From Lepiota brunneoincarnata (lineage: Eukaryota; Basidiomycota; Agaricomycetes; Agaricales; Agaricaceae): a DNA stretch of 64,000 bases. Shown in pieces: positions 23,512-34,937 of the stretch. The notes below the pieces were generated by a model. It made no database searches. It was given only the letters and a program-made list of their open reading frames with translations, and was not told the DNA's origin. The stretch lies in contig JAEBUN010000007.1 of the NCBI GenBank assembly GCA_023014365.1, positions 1,116,001-1,180,000 on the forward strand, written 5' to 3'. A program made the position numbers and the translations under genes. The stretch's first letter is position 1, and every line of letters starts with the position of its first letter.

Positions 23512-24635
23512 GAGCTCGGATTGGTGATGGGAGGAGAAAGAAATCGGGGGAGATGGTGTACAAATAATCGTACTACACGCCACCAGTTGAGACACTTGGT
23601 ATTTGGCCGCGTTGTAGTTATGGTTCACTTCACAATGGTGCGCTTGGTTCACGGGCTTACATTTTTTGTTAACGCTCGGTCATCCAATCATGTCGACCAG
23701 CTCAAACTGCACTAGTATGTCCGAGCGTAAAGTGTATCTCGCACGTCCCTACGGATCTACCGAAGCTTGGGTACACCAGAGGCTGAAATTGGAAGTTTCG
23801 CGTTCATTTACGACACAGCACGCGAAAACTAACGCGTCCGTAAGGACCCAGACGTACCTTCCTGACTAAATGCTTCTAGCGATAGTATTTAAAAATCTGA
23901 GTGAATGTTCGGCTGCTAGTAGTATCCAGACGCGCATGTTAGCAACTTTTGTCTGCCGAGATCACCAAACTCTCTAAACTAAACATGTGTAGTGACTCTG
24001 ATAGATATGCAGCACCGTTCATAGGGACGTAATGACTACTTGCTCATTTTCGAAAGGATTCGGGCCCACTCAATTTCCACGGGCACCTCTCTTCGATTTG
24101 CGCACTTACAATCACGCCCGGACCCGGGACCAGATCAAATTGAACGTAGTGCCCTCTAACGTAAAGGGAGCATTGCGAGAACATGAGTTGCCAATCACAG
24201 TACAAGACAATTTTGTCGACGAGCAATCGCGCCAACAGCACGACCAGAAGGAAATCAAGAACATCAGTTGCCAGTGGTGCAGCCAGCAGCATGAGCGGGG
24301 ACTTTCTAGGAAAATGTCAGCAACTAGTAAACCAAGCCGCAATTCGTTTCGCTCGATAATTCCGTTAGTTGTAGCATCTCCATTTTTACGCGTCTTTGAA
24401 GTGGCGTTAGCTCGAGAAAGTGCTCCCCGTCATCACCAGGCGAACAAGGATCGAAATCAACTGTTGTTGGTCAACCATAGGAGGTAAAGTATAATGCAAA
24501 CTACCAGCACCAGCGCAGGCCGTTTACTAATTATCGAGTTGAACACTTAAATTCTGGCCTTCTAGCTTGCCGTGAGCGCATTAAAACGTAAGGTTCATTA
24601 TCGACCAGAGGTCCGGGATAGCTCGCTTTTGAAGG
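23512..24635. other. Intergenic region without recognisable gene
   Basis: Position where HyuB would be expected is instead featureless; no residual HyuB codons recognised on either strand. An open plus-strand stretch at 24032-24487 has no family motif. Confidence 0.4.
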
Positions 24636-24692
24636 TATAAAGGCAACACCAGAGTCGCTCATCTCTCCTCAGTTCAATCAGAGCTACACTCC
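24636..24692 (+). promoter_or_regulatory. TATA box and conserved leader of hydrophobin-like gene H1
   Basis: TATAAAGGCA at 24636-24645 and CAGTTCAATCAGAG at 24670-24683. The same two blocks with the same order and a 72-bp TATA-to-ATG distance precede the H2 and H3 copies elsewhere in the window. Confidence 0.7.
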
Positions 24693-24707
24693 GAATTCTA
24701 CTTTACT

Positions 24708-25168
24708 ATGTTCTCCAAGCTCCTTGCTGCCTGTATCTTTGTCACTGCCGTGGCAGCCCAAACGCAGTGCCCCGTGCCCACTATCGACGTATGCTGTATG
24801 TGTCATATTTTGGGACCTGCGAGCACAATCTCTCTAATTCTGTGTTCCCTTGTACAGGTGCAAACTACACGCCGGGTGATGCTCCTGCTATCAAGGAGCT
24901 TCTCGGGTCTCAGAGCAAAATCCCGGAGGGTGATTTCGGTACAATATGCGTCGTGCCCCTGGCTGGTGGAGTATGGTGAGTGGACTTTGACCTGGAATCG
25001 GGTTCAATTCGAGCTAACTGGTTTCTAGCCCTATTGGAGCGACGAAGCGGTCCATGCCAGTACTTTGCCCAGAGTACGTTTTTCCACTGGCTTTGCCCCG
25101 GTTTAGTTACTGACATTTTTCCTTGGACAGAGCTCGGTTATGCTGCTGGCTGCGCCACTGGCAACTGA
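24708..25168 (+). pseudogene. Hydrophobin-like small secreted Cys-rich gene, copy H1 (frameshifted exon 3)
   Basis: Four exons: 24708-24795, 24858-24975, 25029-25073, 25131-25168. Signal peptide MFSKLLAACIFVTAVAAQTQ, then CPVPTIDVCC, a conserved block ELLGSQSKIPEGDFGTIC and CPIG. Spacing of cysteines resembles hydrophobins (C-CC-C-C-(C)C-C). Compared with copy H2, exon 3 is 45 rather than 44 nt; the extra base takes the frame off before the last two cysteines. Read in the family frame the end would be CQYFAQ then LGYAAGCATGN. As written, the mature end differs and runs past the normal stop, so the gene is probably recently dead or the base is an assembly error. Introns and promoter are intact. 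Confidence 0.7.
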
Positions 25169-25785
25169 TGTTCTTGATTCCCTTCTGGTTGTGCTGTCAG
25201 CGTGATTGCTTGTCAATTAACTTGTCTCGACTCTAATCTACAACTGTGATTTTGCAATGCCTCCTTTATATTGGAAGATCACAAGTGAATTGGTCCGGGC
25301 GTGACTGTAAGTACGCAGTCGAGAAAAGGTATAGTACAAATTCAATGGGCTTGAGTCTTAGGACAAGGTAGCCAAACTGCCCTTCCTATTTGCGCACCCT
25401 GTTCCGCCCGGCGGGCCCTTAACAGGTCCATAGGACCAACTCGAGAACCTGACACTGCCGGTGAGACCTGGCAGTGGAAGGTTAGATAAAATCCTCCGCA
25501 AGCCTTCCCTTTCCTCGAACGGGGGGAGGTATGCACAGTTTGAAGGTATATCACTTGAAGGACCGTCACCCCGGGTAGCCAGCATACATAGTAAACCTGC
25601 GTAACACACGAAGATCTAGAATAAAAGAAGAGAGATAACGCAATTGATACACGGTATCAGTAATTAGGCTTCGAGCAAAAGAACGTGCGCTCATGCAGCA
25701 ACAGAGTGTAGCCTCTCATAATCGAGATGCAACGAACCTGGTGCTATGTATTATGTACCTACGAGCAATAACTCTAGGCTCAAAC
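25169..25785. other. Intergenic region between H1 and the convergent DUF6533-like gene
   Basis: About 600 bp between convergent genes, no coding signal seen. Confidence 0.4.
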
Positions 25786-27057
25786 CTAAAAGTACCCGCC
25801 GCCTCCTTGCTTGAGTTCTTCGACACTCGATCCCGCTGGACCTTGGGAAATAACAGTACCCGACTGGGTCAGTCCTTGATGATCCCCAGCTCCACGACCC
25901 GCGGTTATCCCAGGTACAGTATTCCTAGCAAAATTCATGGTTGAAACAACAGGAACACTCCGATTCTTCTCCTCGAACAACTTTGTGTTTCGGTACACTC
26001 GACATGCCATGGAAGCACCGAGTGCGGCGGACAATGGTGTGAACATGGCGCGGTAAGCCGATGCCTCGTCAATGTACAGGACAATAACATTGGCAAGGTT
26101 AACCGTAACCACGAGCCTGGGGGCGTGATTAGTGTGCGTCAGTTGCCAAGGACTTTTGAGCTAAGTAGTAGAACTCCTGACAGATAATATTGTTGGCCGC
26201 CTCGTAAGACTGCTCGTGAAAACCGAGAAAGTGTTTTTCCGGAAACAAACGTATCCCAAGCAAGGGTAGGGCCGTGGCCATCGTAAGTCGACTTGGCAAT
26301 CTTGTACGAGATTGCAAAGAAGACGAGCGAGTCGAATATGACGACTGAAAATTTGCTGCCAATGATCAAGATCTTTTTATCATCGGTGACGCAGTAATTG
26401 GTGTGGTAGATGTGGCTGCCATGGAGTCCGAATGGTACTGCCACTAATGTACCAACATACGTGAGCCAGAAAACGAAGAAGACCCATTGGACTATTTTGT
26501 TGTCGCTGAAGACTGCTTGAACCCGTCGAACGAAAAGGAAGGCAGCACACGCAGCGCCGAGGCCATTAACGATCGCGGAGCTTACATTGATGGCTTGACA
26601 ATCTGTGATTGGGTGGGCTGTGCGGATCCGCTTCTTCAATGGCGGTAACTACAGGTATAAGCTTGTCACCACCTACTATACATAAGCACACCGAGGATAA
26701 GAAAGGTCATAGTAAACACTCTGCGCATGGTTTCAGGGTATGCGGCCCTTAGGTAAGATTGGCAAACCAACCTTGAGAACACAAGACATGTGTTCACCAT
26801 CCACGAGCTTACTATCCTGAAATCTCTCCGTAAAATCTTGATGTCCTCGGGTATATAAACGAGAACATCCCATATCGCGGCCTAAATGAGTAAATCATTA
26901 AAGTGGTGACGTGGGATAAGGGTTGATCATCGAAACCAACGCCGAGAATAGCCAAATATATATTCCTGTTGAACTCGAATCGCGCCGCTTTAGAAGGTGA
27001 GGAGAGATGGTTGAGGTAGGTATCGAGGTTGGGGAGGCTAGACGGGGTGGGCGCCAT
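25786..27057 (-). CDS. DUF6533-like multi-pass membrane protein, intact copy D1
   Basis: ATG at 27057 (MAPTPSSLPNLDTYLNHLSS). I infer four exons; splicing with a GTTGGT donor joins NRNIYLAILG to AAIWDVLVYIPEDIKILRR, the hallmark start of fungal DUF6533-type proteins, followed by helices VFTMTFLILGVLMY, SSAIVNGLGAACAAFLFV, IVQWVFFVFWLTYVGTL and FSVVIFDSLVFFAISYKIA, then LMVTVNLANVIVLYI in the last exon and a polar tail ending GGGGYF. About 330 residues, six or seven helices, resembling small receptor-like membrane proteins expanded in agaricomycetes; ligand and function unknown. All frames agree through the exons, unlike the second copy at 50371. Its tail-to-tail position with hydrophobin-like H1 is echoed at 50-52 kb. 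Confidence 0.75.
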
Positions 27058-28752
27058 TGTATCGGATGGAAGAGGGGGGGAGGCTCGCTCGTGAAGAAGG
27101 AGGATTGCAGTCACTGATTCTTAACTCATTTTCGAAAGTAGCGAGTTGCTATTTCAGTGAAAGTTCTATAAGAACTCCCACAGGTGAATGATCATCAGAC
27201 TTAGAATAGCTGGTGGAGATGTTTATCCCAGCTGTTTGATGCTTCTGGGTTGACTGGTCATCTTACAAGTTGTTAGAGGAAATGGCACCCCCATGCCCTG
27301 GTGGACTCGAACCGCCCAGGCGTACCTACGCGGGGTCAGGTATGTCCCCGACCCCCGACAATAACTATGCGTGAACCCGAACAAAACCTGAAAGGCTCCA
27401 CAGTGAGAACGATCATAATATGAGGAAATTACTGTGCTTCCTGATAAAAATCGCCTTTTGATAGGTTGTGATATGTATCGGCCGAATTTAGTTTGTTTTA
27501 TGTAGATAGAATTAATATCATGAATTCCACAGGACAATGATCATCATACCCGCGCAGCCGACATTGTATCTTGTAGCCAGGTGTTCAATAATGGCTTGCA
27601 ACTAGAATCTCTCGGGCACAGGCCCAAGAAGCGATGACATCACACACATCTAGATTAAACATGTGGTCGTACACCTATGACACCGTGAATGTACGAACCC
27701 CCGGGGCTCAAGGCCCCTCTTCTATAGCATCGCTTATGCCGGGCTGTGATACACTACGCCCAGGCAACTGAAGGTATTCCTTAGGCCTCCAAGGCCACAA
27801 TAGGGCTCGTGTACAAAGCCTCATGTTTTGACATAAAAATAGATCGTCATTAAGACGAGTCATAATTGATTGATCGAACATTGACTGAACGCCGTACCAT
27901 TTCCGGAAAATGCTCGTTATTGGAAAATATTTCCGGGCGTTCAAGGCAGTTTTGCATGCCAATTGGAATTCAAATAATAGGACGGCGAACACTAACGCAA
28001 CCGGCTGCGGTTGTCAAATAATCCAACATCCCCCCAACGGCATGTAACTTAGCCACAATTCCGCTCGTCAGGGTCCACGGTTTTTCGCCAAGCAACCACC
28101 CTGACAAATATTGATATGTGAAAAAAAAAACTGGCGGGCAGCCCCGTCACACACGCTCCACTGTATAGTTCTCATAACCCCGGCTTCCCTTGATCCTTCG
28201 GGACGTGCAGGCACACACTCCATAAAAGTACTAGCGGCAGACACACGCCCGCGTGAAACCATCCTGTGTCAATACCGCATCAGTTACCTTGCAGACGAAG
28301 CAAAAGTGGCAGAATAATATTTTTGGGGGCCGCTTCGTCGCACACAGGACTGCCCATACAAATGTATTGGTGGTGTGAGAGATGGACCCTGTAATTGGTT
28401 TCTGTGGGTGTGGTGCTCACGACACTCGACAGGCACGGCTACCGCATTGACATATAGTAGTACACAATAGGTATTTTCAGAGTCTAGAGATGGTCCCAAC
28501 CAAGGGTATCCTTTCCGTGAACCTCGAAGCGCGGCGACCACCCGCCGTTTGCACAGGGATTGAGTCTTCATTCTGCTGGGCTGGGGGCCTTGCAGCTCGT
28601 CCTGCCCACTGATCCCTTGGACCAACCTGGGTACCGTGTCTAAATAGCCGTCATTTTGCTCTTCTCCACCTCGTTGTCCGCAAGCAATCTATAGACAGTC
28701 CTCTGGGTTTGTTGAACAATCTACATACATCTAAAATAAAATCAAGACCAAG
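27058..28752. other. Intergenic region
   Basis: 1.7 kb with no coding signal. A short T-arm-like inverted segment lies near 27296-27325 but no full tRNA can be folded from it. Confidence 0.4.
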
Positions 28753-31700
28753 CTACTCCTCCTTTTTCTCCCCTTCCCCCCTCCCAATTCCAACCCTCCC
28801 AAGCACCCACTCAACCCTCTGCACAACCCTCCCCGCGACACCACCCGCGACACCACCACCCGCGACACTACCCGCATGAGACACTCCCCACACACCCAAA
28901 ACACCCAGGTCAACCATCAAAAGCTGCACAACCCCAACCATAAACCTCGGCGCAAACACCTTCCATACCATCAAATGCCTCCTCAACACCGCCGCACTCA
29001 ACGACGTACCCAAAAGAAGCGCAAGAAAATAAAGCTGGACAAGCACCGTCGTTCGCATCGTCTCATACACGACGCGTGTCCCCGTCCCCACCTTCTTTCC
29101 ATGGAGACCACCACGACTCGTACTCGTACTCGGCGCCTGCTTCCACCCCCCAACCAACCCACCTACCCCGACACCAAGCAACCAAAACGAACCCAAACTA
29201 TTCCCAACCACACTCAACACAGTCCAAGGATACCGCACATTCTCACTCAACACAAACCCTGTCTTCCATTGAATAGAAGACACCGTGCTCTGGTGCCCCG
29301 TCGCATAAAATGTGATAAACGCGAGGAGAATGAGCGGCAGTGTCGTCGAAAACGTCGTTGTCGCCGCCGTCGGTTCTACTTCTTGTTCCTTTCCTTTTCC
29401 TTGCAGTTGTTCTTGAGGGGGGCCAACCGATCTCCGCACAACCCTCTCCAACTCCCAAACATCCCTCACCCCATCCAAAGCCTCCAGATACGCCAACAAC
29501 GCAACCAAACTTGCTCCCAACACCACCTGGCCCGGTAACGGTGTACAGAGATAAACGAGCGCAAAGGCGAGTAGGTAAAACATGAGAAAAGGCGCACCAA
29601 ACGCGTTGGCATAGCCTAATATCACCACCTGCGTCTGCGGTTTGTTTTTGCTGTTTTTGCCGTCATCGTTGCTATCGTTTGTTGGGGGGGAAGAGACTCG
29701 AATGTCCAAACATACAGGAACAACCCACCACCCAACCAATCCCACCCCGATCCATCCAACAACACAACGGGCGATCCACGTCCTCACCACACGCAACCTC
29801 ACCACATTCTCAATGGCTTGCACCACACCCTCTATTACCACCCCAGATGAGGAGGAAGAAACACCAGAAACGCCCGATTCAACCCATTCGATTATCCAAA
29901 ACGCCCACGCGCCCACTAAAGCCGGTGTGAAGACCGACCAAACCACAACCGGCGCAATGCCTTTATCCGATTTCGTCACCCTCAGTATACGAATCACAAT
30001 GTAAGGTAGCACGAGTGCGGTGGGGAGGGAGAGCAGGAGCGACCATGTAGGTGGTGTCGTTGATGTCGTCGTCGATGGCAGTGTCGCAAGTGGAGGAGGA
30101 ACAGAGGTCGCCGTTGTCGCCATGTCAGGCTCGAACACAGCAAGAGCCGGGGAAGCAGGAGTCGACGGTGGCGTAGCATAGAATGTAACATGACAATATG
30201 CGCCTTGTTCCTCCCTACACACAGTCACTAGACTCATGAGTCGGATGCAGATAAGGAAGAGGAATGTAAAACCCAAGATACGGCCTTGCAGGCCCAGTTG
30301 ATGACGACCGCGGCCGCCTTTTTTGGTTTTATTTTCGCTACCGCTGTGAGAGGAGGGAGAGTGCCGGACGCCAGGTGCTGCAACCCCACAGAGTAGAACT
30401 GGTGCAACAGAGGTCGCGCACAACCACAACACCATCCGGTCCTCCCAAAACGTAAACGAATTTGAGAAGAACGAGGCGAAGTGTAGACCGAGTATCAAGA
30501 CACCCAACAGCCCCCCACCTCCGTTCAATGCTTGTTTGAAGTTGGCATAGGTAAGGTTGGATAGGGCAATAACGAGGCATGCAACACAGCCAAGCATGAC
30601 ACCAACGAATATCGCGAGTTCCGTTCCTCCCACTCCGACTCCCAAACCTGTCAGCTTGGGGAATATCGTAGACAAGCTTTGATAAACGGCGAAAGTGATC
30701 AAGGAACCGGCAACCGTGACCTTCCAAACACTCGGTACCAACATCTCAAGCAAGTCCCCACCACCCGATGACGGCGAAATCGACAATGCGAGATACACAA
30801 CCCAACTTGCCAACACTGCACTAACCATCACGCCCAATCCAGCAGCCATCAACACTGGATTAAACTGTGCCCAAATCGCTCTACAGGCGCCCAAGGCGGC
30901 ACGGTTATAATTCATCAACGCAACCAGGTGTGCCTCGGCCTGATTTCGCGCGGCAAGTTTGAGTTGCGGAATGAGCGCAATGGCGTCCCATGTGGATTCG
31001 AGATTAGCCCAAGCAGAGTCGAGTTCGCTTCCAGAGGAACTCGAACGGTATGTTTGGAGGTATTGGCGGATTTGGTGTGAGTTGAGTGAGAGTGCTCTTG
31101 AGAGTTCTGTGGTAGTTCCAATACCAGCAGTAGCTTTGCGCCAGAATAGCTCTGGGATGACGCTGCCGAGGTTGTTGTATGGAATAGGTAGACCCAGTAA
31201 TAGACTCAACGTGGGTAATAAATCAATCTGTTGTACGGAGCGGCAGGGGATAGACATCCCGGGAAAAGTCTTGTATTTGATCAACCCAGAAGGTATGGGT
31301 CCCAAACTCGATTCGGTGAGCGGGGGCCCTTTGCTGTAGATCCATAGAGCAGCAGAGGTTTCGAGAACACCGTCACCTCCGTGGTCACCAGCACGGTCCA
31401 TGCCATGATCGCCAAGAACAACAAGAAGGGTATCTTCGTCCAAGAGTGAGACGACCTTTCTGAGTGCAGTGTCCATTTGCTTTAGTTTAGCGTGCATGGA
31501 CGGATGGGAGGGGCCTACGCGGTGGCCGACATGGTCGACGCCGAGAAAGTGGCCGAGAAGAAAGTCGGGGGGTTGTTTGTTTGGAGCGGCGGGATGTTGC
31601 TTGAGGAGGAGAGGGAAGAGGTGAGTGAGGACACCTGTATCAACTGTGTGGAGATCTTCGACGTTGAAAGAGTCGTAGGGAAACGTGAGGTTTGGGTGGA

Positions 31701-32225
31701 ATGAGGTAGGAAAGACAGAGAGCCAGGTGTCATCGCCCATGAATGCCATCTAGGGTAATCCTCAGATATTTCGCGTTCTTTTTAAAAATTTCATGCACGT
31801 ACGGTTTTGTTGGCGAGTTGGAGCTGGTTGATGATAGAGTCCTCGAGGATAGCTGAAGCACCAAAGTTGCTGCCGATGTCTACAAAGGTGGGGAGAGAGC
31901 CAGTGGTGAGGGCCTTGATGCGCTGGAGGGTGGTTGTGGGTGGGTCAGCATAGGCGTTGAAAAGGAAGGAGTGTTCTGGGTGTGCGCTAGTGAGTTCTGC
32001 AGGGAGAGTGAGGACATTGTGGTGGTATGGATTAGGTACGTTGAGTTGTGGGTAGAGAAAGTCGAAGCGGAGGGAGTCGATGATGAGGACAACAGCACGT
32101 GAGTGTGTTGGTGTGGTTGTGGTGTGAGTGACTTGAGAGATGTCCTGGAGAGAGAGCCGAGAGAGAAGAAAGCCACGGGTGAAGAGGAGGACGGCTGCGA
32201 GGTGAACGACGATGAGCCACAACAT
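28753..32225 (-). CDS. GPI13: GPI ethanolamine phosphate transferase 3 (PIG-O type)
   Basis: Two exons: 32225-31803 (141 codons) and 31749-28753 (998 codons); intron GTACGT...CCCTAG of 53 nt. The 1139-residue protein starts with a signal anchor (MLWLIVVHLAAVLLFTRGFL), then an alkaline-phosphatase-like luminal domain: VVLIIDSLRFDFLY (metal Asp near residue 50), TTTLQRIKALTTGSLPTF, MGDDTW at the exon junction, LGVDHVGHRVGP and VLGDHGMDRAGDHGG. A long multi-helix membrane region follows. The enzyme adds ethanolamine phosphate to the third mannose of the GPI precursor in the ER, the group that later links to protein. The DSLR, GVDHVGHR and GDHGM motifs distinguish it from MCD4 and GPI7 relatives. 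No lesion. Its ATG is only 18 bp from that of BET2 on the other strand. Confidence 0.93.
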
Positions 32226-32243
32226 GGATAGCGTGGGAATCTC
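32226..32243. promoter_or_regulatory. 18-bp head-to-head junction between GPI13 and BET2 start codons
   Basis: The two ATGs face away from each other with only 18 bp between them, so each gene's leader and core promoter must lie inside the other's coding exon 1, or transcripts must be nearly leaderless. Confidence 0.6.
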
Positions 32244-33471
32244 ATGGCCCTCCTCATTCCCCTCCATGTCCAGTACATCCAGAATCTCGGTAAAAATACA
32301 GATGATCTTGCCTACCACCTCACATCTCATCTCAGACTCAATGCCATCTACTGGGCTCTCACTGCTCTCTGTGTCATGGGCCACAAGCATGCGCTCGACA
32401 GGGAGGACATGATTGAATTTGTCATGAGCTGCTGGGACGATGAAGCAGGTGCGTGTACATTCTCTTCTGTCGATCTATTATTGATAACTGGGGGCAGGTG
32501 GTTTCGGCGCACATCCAGAGCATGATGCACATCTACTCTCGACACTGAGTGCGATCCAGATCCTGGTGATGCAAGATGCGCTGGACAGGCTCGATATTCC
32601 CCGTGTAGTCCACTGTCCGGATCTCCCTGTGAACCATTATAACCTCAGACTAATTACTAAATAGACATTGTCTCGTTGCAACAACCATCCGGTGTATTCG
32701 CCGGTGATGCCTTTGGCGAAATCGACACCCGCTTTCTCTACTGCGCCGTCAACGCGCTCTCCCTCCTCGGCCATCTCGACAAGATCGACACTTGTAAAGC
32801 AGTCGAATATATCGAGCGATGCAAGAATTTCGACGGTGGCTTTGGCAGCTGTGTCGGCGCAGAGAGTCATGCCGGTCAAGGTAAGGTCATTGAACTTGCC
32901 ACAGGGGCCGCGATGATATCATCTCCTATATAGTATTCGTGTGTGTGGCGGCGCTTGCCATCCTCGACAGACTTGACGTCGTGGATACAGACGCACTCTC
33001 CTGGTGGCTTTCCGAGCGTCAACTTCCCAACGGCGGTCTCAACGGACGACCACAAAAGCTCGAAGATGTGAGCGTCTATTCTGTACATGAGGCCGATTAA
33101 CCCAAACCTGCGCAACAGGTCTGCTATAGCTTCTGGGTGCTCTCCGCTCTCTCCATCCTGAAGAAACTCTCCTATATCGACGCAGACAAACTAACTTCTT
33201 TTATCCTCTCCGCCCAAGACCCCGATGGTGGCGGAATCGCGGACAGACCCGGGGATATGGTCGATGTGTTTCATACATTGTTCGGTGTTGCGGGTATATT
33301 GTTCTCTGTCGCATTTACTATCGGACTGTTTAATATTTCTCAGGGCTGTCTCTCTTGGGATACCCGGGCCTCGAGGACCTTGACCCCGTGTATTGCATGC
33401 CAGCGCAGACGATTGAGACAATTGGGCTTAGAAAGGGGTGGGAGGCACTGGAGAGGCGATCCAGTACATAA
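32244..33471 (+). CDS. BET2: Rab geranylgeranyltransferase subunit beta
   Basis: ATG 32244 ([20 protein letters not shown]). Introns removed, the protein shows the beta-subunit prenyltransferase repeats: [98 protein letters not shown] and [20 protein letters not shown]. The D and C of EDVCYSFW and the H of VFHTLFG are the zinc ligands of this family. The final exon ends LERRSST before TAA 33469-33471. It works with the alpha subunit BET4 and REP to add geranylgeranyl groups to Rab GTPases for membrane traffic. Five short introns; all phases agree. The start overlaps no other CDS but the promoter is compressed against GPI13. Confidence 0.95.
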
Positions 33472-33584
33472 TATAAAAAGTAACACAATCGGTGGCCCAA
33501 GTGACATACCATAAAAGGCAAGACGGCATGACTCGAGCTTCCTCCACCTTAAAAGCACCATTTTCTCTCCTTTTTCGCACAACA

Positions 33585-34937
33585 ATGAGCTCTCTCGAAC
33601 GCACTACTTCTTTCACTAATGTATTGGACGACAACGATGTCGTTATGTACGACGACAATGTTCAACCCTCTGACCAACCTCACCAGGTGGTCATCCACAT
33701 TGACTCCCAGCGCTGCCCCTCTCCCGTCCCAACAGAGCCTGAAGACCCGGACCCAGAGTACATTTCAAACCAACTCGCATCACACAAAATCAAGGCTCAC
33801 GACTTTGCCTTCTCTACCACCCCTTCCATACCCCTCACGCCCGAAATTTTCGACCCCTACAAAGCCCTCGGCGAATTCGAGCTCCGTCTCCACCAACACC
33901 CACGTACCCTCCCTATCCCAGGCAAGAGCCTCCGCAGGCTCCTTGAAATTGGTTGGGTGACCGAAGACGAGGTAAAAGAGCGTTGTGATGCCGAAGACTT
34001 GAGGGGCCTGGCAGAGTTTGACGAGCGGAATCAGAAGAGAGCCCTTGCCCTATCTTCCTCTGGTGACGACACGGAACGTAGTCGATACAGACCGGATGGT
34101 TCATACCCCTATCTCACCCTCCGATATACCCATGTCCCGTCTATAGTCGAACGGGAGGGGCTGGTTGACAGTGTGCGGATCTTGTTCAAGACTGTTGATC
34201 GGGTCGTGCGTATGGCGATGTCCATGGAGAGGCAGAGAGAGCGGGACAGAATTGAAGGAGAGCAGGCGGAGAGGGAGATGAGGAGGGTTGAGGAGGAACG
34301 TCGCCGGGCACAGGAGGAACATGAAACAGGATTCGTGGAGAAGAGTAGGGAGGAGGCGAGGAGGACGGTGGGCGCTTGGGTTGCTGGGAGTGGGTTTGGG
34401 GCTTCCTCCTCCGATGCCACCGCGATCAAGCTCCCATCACCTGATGGAGCTGTGAACTCGAGGAAGAGGTCGCCACATCAGGCATGGGCAGATGAAGACG
34501 CGGATGGAGTATACGAAGATGAAGACAGTGAGGCGAAGAGACTCAGATTGGCGAGGTCCCAATCGGAGGTCTGGTACAATCAACCCTCTCACTCACAGTC
34601 CCAATCCCAATCCCAATCGCAGTACCGCTCACAAACACACGCTCGCTCACTCTCCCAGCCCCAGGCACCAGAAAAACAATACCCGGCACCGCTGTCCGCA
34701 TATGACCCCGAACTTTACCCGGACGCAGCGAGTGTGATCGAGTCGCAGTCACAGTCGCAAGGTGGGCGAATGCCCTATTATCGTGAGGAGGAGATGGTTA
34801 CTCCCCCACCGCCACCCTCTGTGGATGAGGGACAGGAGGACCAAGACGACACGAGGCCGAATGCGCTCAAGAAGTCTCCGAAGAAAGGGTTGAAGAGGGG
34901 ATTGACGAGGGGGAGGACTTTGGTTCAGATTTGTTGA
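33585..34937 (+). CDS. Uncharacterised protein with coiled coil and Gln/Ser repeats
   Basis: Single-exon gene 114 bp downstream of BET2. ATG at 33585 (MSSLERTTSFTNVLDDNDVV) is preferred; an in-frame ATG at 33528 is possible. About 450 residues: acidic N-terminus, a folded-looking segment with LRRLLEIGWVTEDEVKERCD, a charged helix (MSMERQRERDRIEGEQAERE), an SQSQSQSQ run, and a basic end (KKSPKKGLKRGLTRGRT) that could be a nuclear signal. I do not recognise the family. A decayed duplicate lies at 38750-39660 with conserved ends, so the whole gene was copied together with flanking sequence. Confidence 0.7.
   Translation: MSSLERTTSFTNVLDDNDVVMYDDNVQPSDQPHQVVIHIDSQRCPSPVPTEPEDPDPEYISNQLASHKIKAHDFAFSTTPSIPLTPEIFDPYKALGEFELRLHQHPRTLPIPGKSLRRLLEIGWVTEDEVKERCDAEDLRGLAEFDERNQKRALALSSSGDDTERSRYRPDGSYPYLTLRYTHVPSIVEREGLVDSVRILFKTVDRVVRMAMSMERQRERDRIEGEQAEREMRRVEEERRRAQEEHETGFVEKSREEARRTVGAWVAGSGFGASSSDATAIKLPSPDGAVNSRKRSPHQAWADEDADGVYEDEDSEAKRLRLARSQSEVWYNQPSHSQSQSQSQSQYRSQTHARSLSQPQAPEKQYPAPLSAYDPELYPDAASVIESQSQSQGGRMPYYREEEMVTPPPPPSVDEGQEDQDDTRPNALKKSPKKGLKRGLTRGRTLVQIC

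Noticed and set aside
27290..27330. tRNA T-arm-like string (GGTTCGAGTCC on the minus strand) inside a short hairpin
   Set aside because: The T-stem has a mismatch, and no acceptor partner, D-arm or anticodon arm can be placed upstream at tRNA distances.
34590..34630. CCCAAT-type short tandem repeat
   Set aside because: It encodes the SQSQSQSQ run of the 33585 gene and is also kept in the pseudogene copy.
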